Assembly: GCA_036496585.1 (NCBI GenBank)
Contig: DASXLB010000022.1
Coordinates: forward strand, 124,001-188,000
DNA length: 64,000 nt
Direction of reading: 5' to 3'
From: Vicinamibacterales bacterium
Lineage (GTDB): Bacteria; Acidobacteriota; Vicinamibacteria; Vicinamibacterales; 2-12-FULL-66-21
Under the pieces are notes generated by a model. It did no database searches and had not been told where the DNA came from. It saw nothing but the letters and a program-made list of their open reading frames with translations. Made by a program: the position numbers and the translations under genes. Below, piece by piece: positions 27,841 to 35,637 of this stretch. Positions within the stretch are counted from its first letter, which is position 1. Every line of letters begins with the position of its first letter.

Positions 27841-28779
27841 ATGTCGACTTACCTCGTGACCGGCGGAGCCGGCTTCATCGGCTCGCATCTCTCTGAAGAA
27901 CTTCTGCGCCGCGGCCACGCCGTGCGGGTGGCCGACAGCCTGATTACCGGCAAGCGCAGCAACCTCGCTCACCTTCCGGCGGTGGAATTCCTGCAGGGGG
28001 ATCTCGCCGATCTGCCGTTTGCCCAGCGCGCCGTGCAGGGGGTGGACTACGTCCTGCACCAAGCGGCCATTCCGTCTGTCCCCCGATCGGTCAAGGATCC
28101 GATTGCCTCGAACCGTGCCAACGTCGAGGCGACCCTCAACGTGCTGGTGGCGGCGCGCGACGCCGGCGTGAAGCGCCTGGTCTTCGCCGGGTCGTCTTCC
28201 GCGTACGGGAACGCGCCGACCCTGCCCAAGCACGAGGGCATGCCGAACAGCCCGCTCTCCCCCTACGCGCTGCAGAAGGTGATCGGCGAGCAGTACCTGC
28301 AGATGTTCACGACGCTCTATGGGCTTGAGACGGTGTCGATCCGCTACTTCAACGTGTTCGGACCGCGCCAGGATCCCTCGTCGCCCTATTCCGGTGTGAT
28401 TTCCGTGTTCGCGACGGCGCTGCTCGCCAATCGTTCGCCGACCATCCACGGCGACGGCGGACAGACCCGCGACTTCACCTACGTCGCCAACGTCGTCGAC
28501 GGCGTGCTGCGCGCCTGCGAGGCACCCGGGGCGAGCGGCGAAGTCATCAACGTCGCGACCGGCGGCCGCATCTCGCTCAACGAACTGTTCTCGAAGATGC
28601 GCGACCTCGCCGGCGCGACGGCCGAGCCGACCTACGTCGAGACCCGGGCCGGCGACGTCCGCGACTCGCAGGCCGATATCGCCAAGGCGTCGAGGCTGCT
28701 TGGCTATACGCCGATCGTGTCGTTCGAGGAGGGCCTCTCGCGGACCCTCGACTGGTACCGATCGGAAGCCGTCGTCTAG
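27841..28779 (+). CDS. NAD-dependent nucleotide-sugar epimerase (extended SDR, UDP-glucose/UDP-GlcNAc 4-epimerase type)
   Basis: The 312-residue protein is an extended short-chain dehydrogenase. It has the NAD motif VTGGAGFIGSHL at the N-terminus, the catalytic YALQK (YxxxK) with upstream Ser in FAGSSSAYGN, and the sugar-nucleotide pattern YFNVFGPRQDPSSPYSGVI. That last pattern is typical of WbpP/GalE-like 4-epimerases used for surface polysaccharide precursors. Whether it acts on UDP-glucose or UDP-GlcNAc cannot be decided. It ends just before a GATC-rich repeat array. Confidence 0.87.
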   Translation: MSTYLVTGGAGFIGSHLSEELLRRGHAVRVADSLITGKRSNLAHLPAVEFLQGDLADLPFAQRAVQGVDYVLHQAAIPSVPRSVKDPIASNRANVEATLNVLVAARDAGVKRLVFAGSSSAYGNAPTLPKHEGMPNSPLSPYALQKVIGEQYLQMFTTLYGLETVSIRYFNVFGPRQDPSSPYSGVISVFATALLANRSPTIHGDGGQTRDFTYVANVVDGVLRACEAPGASGEVINVATGGRISLNELFSKMRDLAGATAEPTYVETRAGDVRDSQADIAKASRLLGYTPIVSFEEGLSRTLDWYRSEAVV

Positions 28780-28787
28780 CAACCCGT

Positions 28788-28891
28788 GATCCGGATCGGG
28801 ATCCTGATCACGGATCCCGGATCGATGATCAGGGATCGATGATCCCCGATGAAGGATCCAGGATGAAGGATCAGGGATTCGCGATTCGACA
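28788..28891. repeat. GATC-rich hexamer/heptamer tandem array
   Basis: Eleven GATC sites start at 28788, 28794, 28800, 28806, 28813, 28820, 28827, 28834, 28841, 28855 and 28869: spacing 6,6,6,7,7,7,7,7,14,14. From 28813 the sequence reads as consecutive 7-base GATNNNN units (GATCCCG, GATCGAT, GATCAGG, GATCGAT and so on), continuing through the predicted start codon of the next gene. Confidence 0.8.
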
Positions 28892-29930
28892 TCGTCTGCT
28901 GGTACTCCTCTCGGCCGCGATCGCCGCGCTCGTCCTTTCGGCCGGCCCGCACGGCCAGTCGGTTGTCGCGGCATCAGATCGGATGTGGTTCGCACCATCT
29001 CCAGGGTCGATCGACTATCTCGATCTCTTCACCCGTCCCGACGAGTGGCCGCTCGCGCGGCAGCTCGTGTCGGTCTTCAAGTTCTATCAGCAGCACACGC
29101 AAACGCCGGCGCCCGCGCTCGTCGGGCCCAATACCTACGACGCGCTGGTACGCGCCAACGCCTTCCGGCTGCTGACCTCGTGGCACAAGGCGATCGCGAT
29201 CGAGGCCGGCGCGGTGAAGGACTTCTACTGCACGCCCGATGCGAGCGGCATGAACGCGGCGATCGCCGTCACCGTCGCGTCGATCCAGGCGGTGCAAGCG
29301 GCGGGTGGCACGGTCGGCTACGTCTCGATGGACGATCCGTTCGCATCGGGGCAGGCCACCGTGTGCGGAGGGCCGGCGCTCGAACCCACCGCCGATCGGA
29401 TTGCCACGTACGTGCATGCCGTCGGGGCAGCATTTCCAGGGATGCGAATCGGGTTCAGCGAGGCGTTTCCGCTGCTGAGTGAACCGAGCCTCGAGCGGGC
29501 GCTCGATCTGCTCATCGCCCGCGCCGCCGCGCCGGCGTTCCTGCACGTGGACGTCGACTCGCGGGCGCTCGTACGGTTCGGCGCCGACTTCACGCGGGAC
29601 ATGCGCGCGCTGTCACAAGCGTGTCGAGCCCGCGGCGTCGCGTTCGGCGTCATCCTCTGGGGCTACAACGGCGACGCCGATGCCCTCTACGCGGCCGATG
29701 CGGGAGCCGTGGCGCGCGAGGTCGGCGCCGCGTTTCCGACCTGGGAGGACATGCCAGACAACCTGATCGTCCAGAGCTGGGCGGTCTCGAGCACCGGCCT
29801 GGCGATCACCCCGTCCAACCTCCCTGAAGACCAGCTCGACACCCACACGAATCTCGTTCGCCAATTCTGGCATCAGTTCCGCGGTCAGACGGCGCCGCCT
29901 GTCGATACCGCCGTGAAGAAGCGGCCGTAA
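28839..29930 (+). CDS. Exported protein of unknown function, possibly TIM-barrel
   Basis: The 363-residue product has a signal peptide (LLVLLSAAIAALVLSAGPHG). I do not recognise a named family. The body alternates predicted strands and helices (GGTVGYVSMDDPF, GMRIGFSEAFPLL, PAFLHVDVDSRALV, VAFGVILWGYNG, NLIVQSWAVSS), a rhythm that fits a TIM barrel like those of glycoside-hydrolase-like proteins. Catalytic residues cannot be named. The start is uncertain: ATG at 28839 and ATG at 28863 both lie inside the GATC heptamer array, so the first residues are repeat-encoded. It is convergent with the glycosyltransferase gene. Confidence 0.65.
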   Translation: MIPDEGSRMKDQGFAIRHRLLVLLSAAIAALVLSAGPHGQSVVAASDRMWFAPSPGSIDYLDLFTRPDEWPLARQLVSVFKFYQQHTQTPAPALVGPNTYDALVRANAFRLLTSWHKAIAIEAGAVKDFYCTPDASGMNAAIAVTVASIQAVQAAGGTVGYVSMDDPFASGQATVCGGPALEPTADRIATYVHAVGAAFPGMRIGFSEAFPLLSEPSLERALDLLIARAAAPAFLHVDVDSRALVRFGADFTRDMRALSQACRARGVAFGVILWGYNGDADALYAADAGAVAREVGAAFPTWEDMPDNLIVQSWAVSSTGLAITPSNLPEDQLDTHTNLVRQFWHQFRGQTAPPVDTAVKKRP

Positions 29931-29941
29931 AAGGCCTGCGC

Positions 29942-31327
29942 TCAACGGGACGCGCCGCGAATACGTGCGCTGACCGCAACGTTGAGTACGACGATCGCCG
30001 CCATCACGGCGAGCGCGGTCGTCCACGTCGACGGAGACGGCACGCGGAACGAGGGGAGCCACTGATCGGCGCCCCCGCCCAGCAACGCGGACACCACGCG
30101 GTTGTGTCCGTCGCCGTGCGGCCAGAGGTCGTGTGGATGCTGCCAGCCGTAGGCAGCGATGATCGCCTGCGGAACCAACAGCAGCAGGATCGCCACGCGC
30201 GCTCCGCGGTTCCGCAGCAGGTCCGCGCCGACGAGGGACAGAATCGGCATGAGCGGCACCAGGAAGCGGCACGCCGGCGAGAATCCGGCCCACCACTGTT
30301 CGTGGGCCGCGGACGGAATGAACAGCGCCGCAATCGGAGCCAGCCAGAGCAGGCGAGATCGATCGAGCGCGAGCGCTGCCGGCGCGAGGATGCAGACCGG
30401 CGCCCACCAGAACAGCCCGTTCTCGCGATCGATCAGCAGGCCGGGTCCGCCATACGCGAATCTCGCCAGCGAGAATGGCGCACCCTCGAGCGTCAACGGT
30501 CCGCCGACGCTGCCCCAATAGTGATACGTCCAGGCCGCCAGCACCGCGGAGGGCAGCGCCAGCAGCGCGCCGGCCGCGACCCACTCGACCGCAGACAGAC
30601 GAGCCATGGTCTGTCGTTTCTGCCACAGCACGACAGCGGCGACGCTCACCGCGTAGAGCAGATACTTGCGGTGGAACCACGGCAGCAGGCCGAGGGCCGC
30701 CAGGAGAACCCAGCTCCGGCGCGTCCATCGGGCCGGATCGCTGGTCCACTCGCGAATGCCCCATGCGGTTGCCAACAGCGCGAAGGGCTCTGGAAACACC
30801 TCGTAGGCGTTGGCGAGGACCGGCGCCGTCGCCCACAGGGCAAAGACGATGACGGCGGCCGTTGCCGGAGAGTGCGCCCGCTGCAGCAGCGCGGTGAAGG
30901 TCGCACTGGCGGCGAGCAGCACGACCGCCATCACGGCGAAGGTCATCAGCGCATACGCGAACAGCCCCCGGTTCATGCGGAATCGGGTCAGCAGGCGTGC
31001 CGGTACGCGGGGCGCCACGGTGGTCGCCAGCACGTAGGCGGGCAGCAGCGCGACTGCGACCCCTACATCATGCACGGGCCGCAGCGCGCCATCCCGCGCC
31101 GGGACAGCGTGGCGTTCGTGTTGGAGTCCAGCTGCTCCAAAAACCGATCCCTGGTCCTGAGCGTAGTTGTTGCCCAGATCGAAATCGCGGTCGGCCCAGA
31201 GGCTCTGCGCGACCATCAGATAGTGTGGCTCGTCGCCGCTATCCGTGTACTTGCCGTGGGTGGTCAGGCTCCAGAAGACGAGGAGCAGCAAGACGAGCAG
31301 CAATCGTCGGCACCGCCGCGCCACCAT
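29942..31327 (-). CDS. GT-C fold membrane glycosyltransferase (family 39-like)
   Basis: The 461-residue protein is an integral membrane protein with about ten hydrophobic helices (for example LLLVLLLLVFWSL, AYALMTFAVMAVVLLAAS, VAAGALLALPSAVLAAW). A conserved acidic first loop SGDEPHYLMVAQSLWAD is the expected site of the catalytic Asp/Glu in GT-C enzymes that use polyprenyl-phosphate sugars. The acceptor is unknown; lipid-linked glycans or protein O-glycosylation are possible. TATAAT stands 8 bases before the ATG. Confidence 0.8.
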   Translation of the reverse strand: MVARRCRRLLLVLLLLVFWSLTTHGKYTDSGDEPHYLMVAQSLWADRDFDLGNNYAQDQGSVFGAAGLQHERHAVPARDGALRPVHDVGVAVALLPAYVLATTVAPRVPARLLTRFRMNRGLFAYALMTFAVMAVVLLAASATFTALLQRAHSPATAAVIVFALWATAPVLANAYEVFPEPFALLATAWGIREWTSDPARWTRRSWVLLAALGLLPWFHRKYLLYAVSVAAVVLWQKRQTMARLSAVEWVAAGALLALPSAVLAAWTYHYWGSVGGPLTLEGAPFSLARFAYGGPGLLIDRENGLFWWAPVCILAPAALALDRSRLLWLAPIAALFIPSAAHEQWWAGFSPACRFLVPLMPILSLVGADLLRNRGARVAILLLLVPQAIIAAYGWQHPHDLWPHGDGHNRVVSALLGGGADQWLPSFRVPSPSTWTTALAVMAAIVVLNVAVSARIRGASR

Positions 31328-31335
31328 TCGTCGCG

Positions 31336-31341
31336 ATTATA
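31336..31341 (-). promoter_or_regulatory. Consensus -10 (TATAAT) for the GT-C gene
   Basis: TATAAT on the minus strand (31341-31336) is 8 bases from the ATG at 31327. No Shine-Dalgarno is between, so the transcript should be leaderless. Confidence 0.55.
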
Positions 31342-31517
31342 AAGGCACCGGGCCTGCACGCTGTCTGGTCCGTGACGCGGACCAGCGCCCGCCGCGCGCA
31401 ATAAAAGCGTCCAGCTCCGCGATCGCCGAGGTGGCGCAAAGTCCGCCCCAGGCCGATGGCGCTCCACAACTCCAATCGCTGCCGTGAAATCGGCAGGCAT
31501 CCGACGCCGCGCCGCAC

Positions 31518-31532
31518 TGGCGCCGCGCTTGC
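31518..31532 (+). promoter_or_regulatory. Candidate sigma54 (-24/-12) promoter
   Basis: TGGCGC-CGCGC-TTGC has the invariant GG and GC dinucleotides of the -24/-12 consensus TGGCAC-N5-TTGC with exact spacing and one mismatch. It lies 111 bases before the ComEA-like gene that heads the nine-gene block encoding a sigma54-family regulator. In GC-rich DNA such a match can arise by chance. Confidence 0.4.
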
Positions 31533-31545
31533 CATAGGAGTCCAC

Positions 31546-31612
31546 GGCCCCGCCACGACTCATCACAAGGTGCCCGAGCCTCTGTGTCTTGTGCGTGTGC
31601 CCGGGCGGGGTC
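31546..31612 (+). promoter_or_regulatory. Foldable leader before the ComEA-like gene
   Basis: The spacer 31328-31643 holds no supportable gene. Within it GGCCCCGCC (31546-31554) pairs with GGCGGGGTC (31604-31612) over nine positions including one G-U, enclosing a second pairing CACAAG (31564-31569) with CTTGTG (31588-31593). If transcription starts about 12 bases after the -12 element, this fold opens the leader. It does not match any riboswitch consensus I know. Confidence 0.35.
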
Positions 31613-31643
31613 GCCACCATCTCTTTCTCTGGAGGAACGTCAC

Positions 31644-32000
31644 ATGCGAATCGCTCTCATGCTCCTCGCCGTCGCCGCCATGGCTGTCATGCCGGTCGCC
31701 GCCGCGCAGCAGACCAAGACGACCGCGGGCGCACCCGTCAAGGCCTCGCGCGCGAAGGCTGCCCCGGCACCAACCACGCCGGTCAATCTGAATACCGCGA
31801 CCCAGGCGCAGCTCGAAGCCTTGCCGGGCGTGGGTCCGAAAGCCGCCGAGCGCCTCATCGAGTACCGGAAGCAGAATGGCAGCTTCAAGAAGGTCGAAGA
31901 TCTGATGAACGTCAAGGGCTTCGGCGAGAAGACGTTCCTGAAACTGAAGCCGATGATCACGGTCGGCGACAGGGCCGCGCCCTCCGGGCCCTCGCTCTAG
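31644..32000 (+). CDS. ComEA-like helix-hairpin-helix periplasmic protein
   Basis: The 118-residue product has a signal peptide (IALMLLAVAAMAVMPVAAAQQ), a basic Ala/Lys linker, and a ComEA-type tandem helix-hairpin-helix domain. The domain shows VNLNTATQAQLEALPGVGPK, ERLIEYRKQNGSFKKVEDLM and VKGFGEKTFLKLKPMI. ComEA binds double-stranded DNA in the periplasm during transformation; short homologues often accompany type II/IV pilus-like genes. The start at 31644 is supported by GGAGG 9 bases upstream. It is first of nine genes on this strand, with a 21-base gap to the pseudopilin gene. Confidence 0.85.
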   Translation: MRIALMLLAVAAMAVMPVAAAQQTKTTAGAPVKASRAKAAPAPTTPVNLNTATQAQLEALPGVGPKAAERLIEYRKQNGSFKKVEDLMNVKGFGEKTFLKLKPMITVGDRAAPSGPSL

Positions 32001-32021
32001 CAGCCGGCGAGGCCCACGTCG

Positions 32022-32618
32022 ATGGCGCGCAGTTCCGGCGACACACGCCCTGGATTCACCCTCATCGAGCTCTTGTTCTCGATGGCGATCATGGGCACCT
32101 TGACGACAATCGCCGTCCCGCAGGGGTTGCGCGCCCTCGACGACTTTCGCACGCGTGCCGCGGCGCGCTACCTGGCGCAGCGTGTGCTGGAGGCTCGGTT
32201 CCGATCGATCACGCACTCGGTCACCAGCGGTCTCCGCTTCGAGTCGTCGTCTATCGACTATCTCATCACATCGGTCGAGGACGGCAACGGCAACGGCCTG
32301 CGGACGACCGAGATCCTGCGCGGCGTCGATCGCACGATCACTCCGCCGGAGCGGCTCGACGCGCAGTTTTCCGGCGTGGCGTTCGGGATCCTCGACGGTG
32401 TTCCGGACGCGGATGGCGGGCCAGCTCCGGGATCCGATGGCGTTCGACTCGGCGTCTCCACGATTCTCTCGCTCAACGCCGACGGCACCGCCACGTCCGG
32501 CACGCTCTATGTGCACGGCCGCGGGCGCGCCCAGTACGCCGTGCGCGTGCTCGGCGTGACCGCGCGGGTGCGTGTCCTGAAGTTCGACTTCGTCACCGGC
32601 CGGTGGGTCGATGCCTGA
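32022..32618 (+). CDS. Type II/IV pseudopilin (GspH/FimT-like)
   Basis: The 198-residue product has a short leader ending in Gly and the prepilin peptidase signal PG-FTLIELLFSMAIMG. The Phe+1 and Glu+5 are in place, followed by a hydrophobic helix and a long amphipathic helix (RAAARYLAQRVLEARFRSI). The globular domain has beta-rich, Asp/Gly-rich loops (SVEDGNGNGLRTTEI), like GspH/FimT minor pseudopilins. No prepilin peptidase, secretin or ATPase gene lies in the window, so it would depend on machinery encoded elsewhere. The stop overlaps the PilZ start by 8 bases. Confidence 0.85.
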   Translation: MARSSGDTRPGFTLIELLFSMAIMGTLTTIAVPQGLRALDDFRTRAAARYLAQRVLEARFRSITHSVTSGLRFESSSIDYLITSVEDGNGNGLRTTEILRGVDRTITPPERLDAQFSGVAFGILDGVPDADGGPAPGSDGVRLGVSTILSLNADGTATSGTLYVHGRGRAQYAVRVLGVTARVRVLKFDFVTGRWVDA

Positions 32619-32979
32619 TCGCCGTCGTGCACCGCGTCGGCGTACGCGCGGTCTCGCCGCCCGCGTTCGGCCCGGCCACCTCGTCCTCGTGCTCGACGTC
32701 GGGCCCGGCGGCGCGCTGCTCGAGGGGGTACGTCCACTGCGCCCTGGCGCCGAAGTCGAAGTGCAGTTCGACCTCGGCACGCAGCGCATCCGCGTCGGCG
32801 CGACGGTGGTCCGCTGCAGCATTGCGATGCTCGATCCGCACCGGGGCCCCACCTACCGGTCCGGGATCGCCTTCGAGGCCGCGTTCGACTGGACGCGGGA
32901 AGACACGACTCAGCGCGGGTATGGAGTGCCCGATCCGCACGACCGCCGTGCGTCACGGGATCACGGGAGCGCGAAATGA
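32611..32979 (+). CDS. PilZ-like domain protein
   Basis: The 122-residue protein resembles a single PilZ domain, the cyclic-di-GMP receptor fold. An N-terminal RRRAPRRRTRG supplies the R-x3-R switch, followed by LVLDVGPGGALLEG in the place of D-x-S-x-x-G (the Ser is Gly here) and strand pairs EVEVQFDLGTQRIRVGATVV and YRSGIAFE. Because of the Ser-to-Gly change, nucleotide binding is likely but not assured. Context between a pseudopilin and a sigma54-family regulator fits control of a surface appendage by cyclic-di-GMP. The start overlaps the pseudopilin gene and the stop overlaps the regulator start (ATGA). Confidence 0.7.
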   Translation: MPDRRRAPRRRTRGLAARVRPGHLVLVLDVGPGGALLEGVRPLRPGAEVEVQFDLGTQRIRVGATVVRCSIAMLDPHRGPTYRSGIAFEAAFDWTREDTTQRGYGVPDPHDRRASRDHGSAK

Positions 32980-34481
32980 CCTTGGAAACGTCTGTGCAGC
33001 CGGTGGCAAGGGAATTGGAAAGAGCGCCAGCCTCGAACAATGGGGGAGGCGGCATGACACGCAGTGAGAGGCGCGCACCCGAGCGGCGGCGCGGCCTGAT
33101 GGCTCTGCTCGAATCCGTGGCGGACGTGTTGCCGTCCTGTCGGGAGGCGCGCGCGGTGCGCAACCGCTTCGAGCGCAAGCTGTGCGATCTGCTGCACCTT
33201 CGCGAGGTCGAGCTGCGCGACGGGCCGGCGATTCCACACCCGCCGGAGGATGTGCTGTCGCTCGAGGTGCGATCGGGCGAGTTCACGTTGGGCGCCATCG
33301 ACGCGGTCGTCGATCCCCAGCGCGCGCTCGACGCGTGGGATCGCCAGTTGCTCGACGCGGCGCGGCAGATCGCGTCGCTGGTGCTCACCATCGATCGGGC
33401 GCAGCGGGCGGGGATGTTCACGACCGCGGGAGGATATCGGCGCAATGGCGCGGCACCGATCGTGGGCTCGAGTGCAGGCATCCGGGCCGTCCGCGAGCGG
33501 ATGGAGCGAGTGGCGGCGACGCACTTCACCGTCCTGATCGAGGGGGAGTCAGGGGTTGGGAAGGAACTCGTGGCGCGGCAGATTCACGAACTGTCGCCGC
33601 GCCGCGGCGGGCCGTTCGTCGCCGTCAATTGCGCGGCGATTGTCGAGACGCTGCTCGAGGCCGAGCTGTTCGGCATCGAAGAGCGCACGGCGACCGGCGT
33701 GCGCGGCCGCCGCGGCAAGTTCGAGCATGCGGACGCCGGGACGCTGTTTCTGGACGAGGTGGGCGATCTGTCTCTGGCGGCGCAGGCCAAGCTGCTGCGC
33801 GCCATCCAGGAAATGTCGGTCGAGCGGGTCGGGGCGATCGGCGCACGGCCGATCGATACGCGGATCATCGCCGCCACGAACCAGCCGCTCGCGGAGCTCG
33901 TCGATCGGGGCAAGTTCCGGCTCGATCTCTACTACCGCCTCCACGGCGTCGGGATCGTCGTGCCGCCGTTGCGCGAGCGTCCCGAGGATGTGATCGAACT
34001 GGCCGAGTACTTCCTCGCGCTGCATCGGGATTTCCGGAAGCTCAGGCTGTCGCAGGCGGCGGCGGATGCGCTCGTGGCGTACCGCTGGCCGGGCAACGTA
34101 CGCGAACTGCAGCGGGTCATCGAGCACGGGGTGGCGTTGGCGGAAGACGATGCGCTCCGGCTGGAGGATTTGCCACCGTCGGTGCTCGACGGCTATATGC
34201 CGGTGTTGCTGCCGTCCGTTCACGCCGTCGACACGATGCGGGCGTGGGGCGCCCGCTATGCGCGGTTGATCTACGAGCGGTGCGGCGAGAACAAGCGCCG
34301 GACCTGCCGCGAGCTGGGGATCTCGTATCACACGCTCGTGGCCTATCTCCGCTATCGACCAGATCAACGCCGCGGCATGCCTGCGGCGACTCGTGCCGGG
34401 TTGCCTCCGGCCACACACAGCGGCGCAGGCGGGGCGGATGGTCCGCAGAGGTGCGCGCCGGCTCAATCTGGAGGTTTGTAA
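32976..34481 (+). CDS. Sigma54-family AAA+ transcriptional regulator with altered GAFTGA loop
   Basis: The 501-residue protein has an N-terminal sensory region (about residues 40-150, GAF-like but not clearly assignable). The AAA+ domain has Walker A GESGVGKELVAR, Walker B GTLFLDEVGDL, an arginine-finger region and GNVRELQRVIEHG. A C-terminal Fis-type HTH follows (CGENKRRTCRELGISYHTL). Where bona fide sigma54 activators have GAFTGA, this one reads IEERTATGVRGRRGKFE, so the residues that contact sigma54 are changed. It may use a variant contact or act without sigma54. It lacks a receiver domain. The stop overlaps the next ATG by one base. Confidence 0.85.
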   Translation: MTLETSVQPVARELERAPASNNGGGGMTRSERRAPERRRGLMALLESVADVLPSCREARAVRNRFERKLCDLLHLREVELRDGPAIPHPPEDVLSLEVRSGEFTLGAIDAVVDPQRALDAWDRQLLDAARQIASLVLTIDRAQRAGMFTTAGGYRRNGAAPIVGSSAGIRAVRERMERVAATHFTVLIEGESGVGKELVARQIHELSPRRGGPFVAVNCAAIVETLLEAELFGIEERTATGVRGRRGKFEHADAGTLFLDEVGDLSLAAQAKLLRAIQEMSVERVGAIGARPIDTRIIAATNQPLAELVDRGKFRLDLYYRLHGVGIVVPPLRERPEDVIELAEYFLALHRDFRKLRLSQAAADALVAYRWPGNVRELQRVIEHGVALAEDDALRLEDLPPSVLDGYMPVLLPSVHAVDTMRAWGARYARLIYERCGENKRRTCRELGISYHTLVAYLRYRPDQRRGMPAATRAGLPPATHSGAGGADGPQRCAPAQSGGL

Positions 34482-34687
34482 TGGTGAAGAAACTGCTGTT
34501 TGCGTGCGTGCTGCTGGCCGGATTCGTCGCGACTCCGCGTCCCGCGATCGCGGGATGCACCACCGATCTGGGTGACTGTTACGGCCGGGCCGCCCGCGTC
34601 GACAGCTTCTGGTACCGGTGGGCGACCGGCCTCGACTGCGAGCTCGACTACACCCAGTGCGTCCGCATCAAGCTGGTAGGGGCCTGA
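34481..34687 (+). CDS. Small exported twin-CX6C peptide, unknown function
   Basis: This 68-residue product is not in any family I know. Residues 1-24 are a signal peptide (KKLLFACVLLAGFVATPRPAIA). The mature part is 44 residues with four cysteines as C26-x6-C33-x19-C53-x6-C60, in CTTDLGDC and CELDYTQC. That twin-CX6C spacing would suit a disulfide-stapled helical hairpin, with an aromatic SFWYRW stretch between. IAGC also resembles a lipobox, so lipidation of C26 is an alternative, though the h-region ends rather early for that. GGAGG lies 8 bases before the ATG, and starts and stops overlap on both sides (TAATG, TGATG), so the gene is translationally coupled to its neighbours. Confidence 0.75.
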   Translation: MVKKLLFACVLLAGFVATPRPAIAGCTTDLGDCYGRAARVDSFWYRWATGLDCELDYTQCVRIKLVGA

Positions 34688-35637
34688 TGCTGCGCTTCGC
34701 CGGCTCGGCGCTGCTGCTGGCGATGACCGTGGGCGCCTGCAAGACCCCCGTGGCCGGGCAGGCGCCCGCTCTGGTCGCACCGGTGCCGATCTTCGGACCG
34801 GTCATCGGTTCCGAAGTCATCGCCGGGAGGTCAGACGATGGGGTGGTGACGTTGTTGGCGGGAGGCCTGGATTTGGTGCGAGTGGATGTGGAACGGAGGC
34901 GTGTCGAGCGGGTCCGGCTGGCCCTGGCGCCTGGCGAATCGTGTTGGGGGCTGGCGCGGTTGTCGGATGGCACGCTGTGGACCTTGAAAGGCCGACAAGT
35001 CGCCGCGCGCCTCTCGGTCACCGGTCGCCTGGCGGAGCAGATTCCGTTGCCGACGCCGCAGTTCGGGATCTTCGCCGCGGGGAACCAGCTGCTCTTTCAG
35101 GAGGCCGTGTTCACCGCTCCGTCCCCGGCGCTGACGAGTGGGAGTTCTGGCGCCCCCGCGCGCGTGCCTTGGAGCAGTCTCATGACGAGGCGGTTCGATG
35201 GCCTCGCGCGCGCCTCGGCCGCCGCCCTCAACCTGCTCTCGTGCGGAGCGACGCGCGATCGCGAACGCGCGTGCTGGTTTCCCGACGAGCCCGCGGTGAA
35301 CCTCGTCGATGATGACGGGCACGCACGGCGTGTGACGCTGGCGGGGCTTCGCGTCGTGTCGCCCGAGGTGCTGCTCACGTCCGACAATCCCCCTCGCCCC
35401 GTACGCGATGCGTTCGTCACCGAGCATGGGGAAATCTGGGTGCTCAGCAGCGGGGTGCCGCCGCCGGGACATGCCGACACGCCAGGCGGATGGACGCTGG
35501 CGCGTTTCGGGAGACGAGGCGAGGTGCTGGGGCAGAGCCGGCTCGCGGAAGCGGCCCGTCTGATTCTTGCTGCGGACTCCCGGAGGGTCGAGCTGCTGCT
35601 CGCCAGCGGAAAAGTCGGAGAGGTACCTGCATGGTGA
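34687..35637 (+). CDS. Lipoprotein, possibly beta-propeller, in the pseudopilin/ABC block
   Basis: The 316-residue product has a lipoprotein signal (ALLLAMTVGAC, Cys at 18). The rest is strand-rich with repeated short patterns such as GVVTLLAGGLDLVRVDVE, GTLWTLKGRQVAARLSVTG and GEIWVLSSGVPPPG. These suggest NHL/propeller-like blades, but no family is certain. It sits between the twin-CX6C peptide and an ABC permease and could be the accessory that receives or anchors the exported peptide. The stop overlaps the permease start by 7 bases. Confidence 0.65.
   Translation: MLRFAGSALLLAMTVGACKTPVAGQAPALVAPVPIFGPVIGSEVIAGRSDDGVVTLLAGGLDLVRVDVERRRVERVRLALAPGESCWGLARLSDGTLWTLKGRQVAARLSVTGRLAEQIPLPTPQFGIFAAGNQLLFQEAVFTAPSPALTSGSSGAPARVPWSSLMTRRFDGLARASAAALNLLSCGATRDRERACWFPDEPAVNLVDDDGHARRVTLAGLRVVSPEVLLTSDNPPRPVRDAFVTEHGEIWVLSSGVPPPGHADTPGGWTLARFGRRGEVLGQSRLAEAARLILAADSRRVELLLASGKVGEVPAW

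Noticed and set aside
31430..31500. GGCGCAAAGTCC followed by CCGATGG, resembling parts of a cyclic-di-GMP-I (GEMM) riboswitch upstream of the pseudopilin/PilZ genes
   Set aside because: The GNRA-capped P2 hairpin and the GCCGGGUUACCG-type element are missing, and the segment lies upstream of the candidate promoter, so it would not be in the leader.
31264..31620. 118-codon minus-strand frame upstream of the ComEA-like gene
   Set aside because: It overlaps the start of the GT-C gene in another frame, has no recognisable domain, and covers the candidate promoter and leader.
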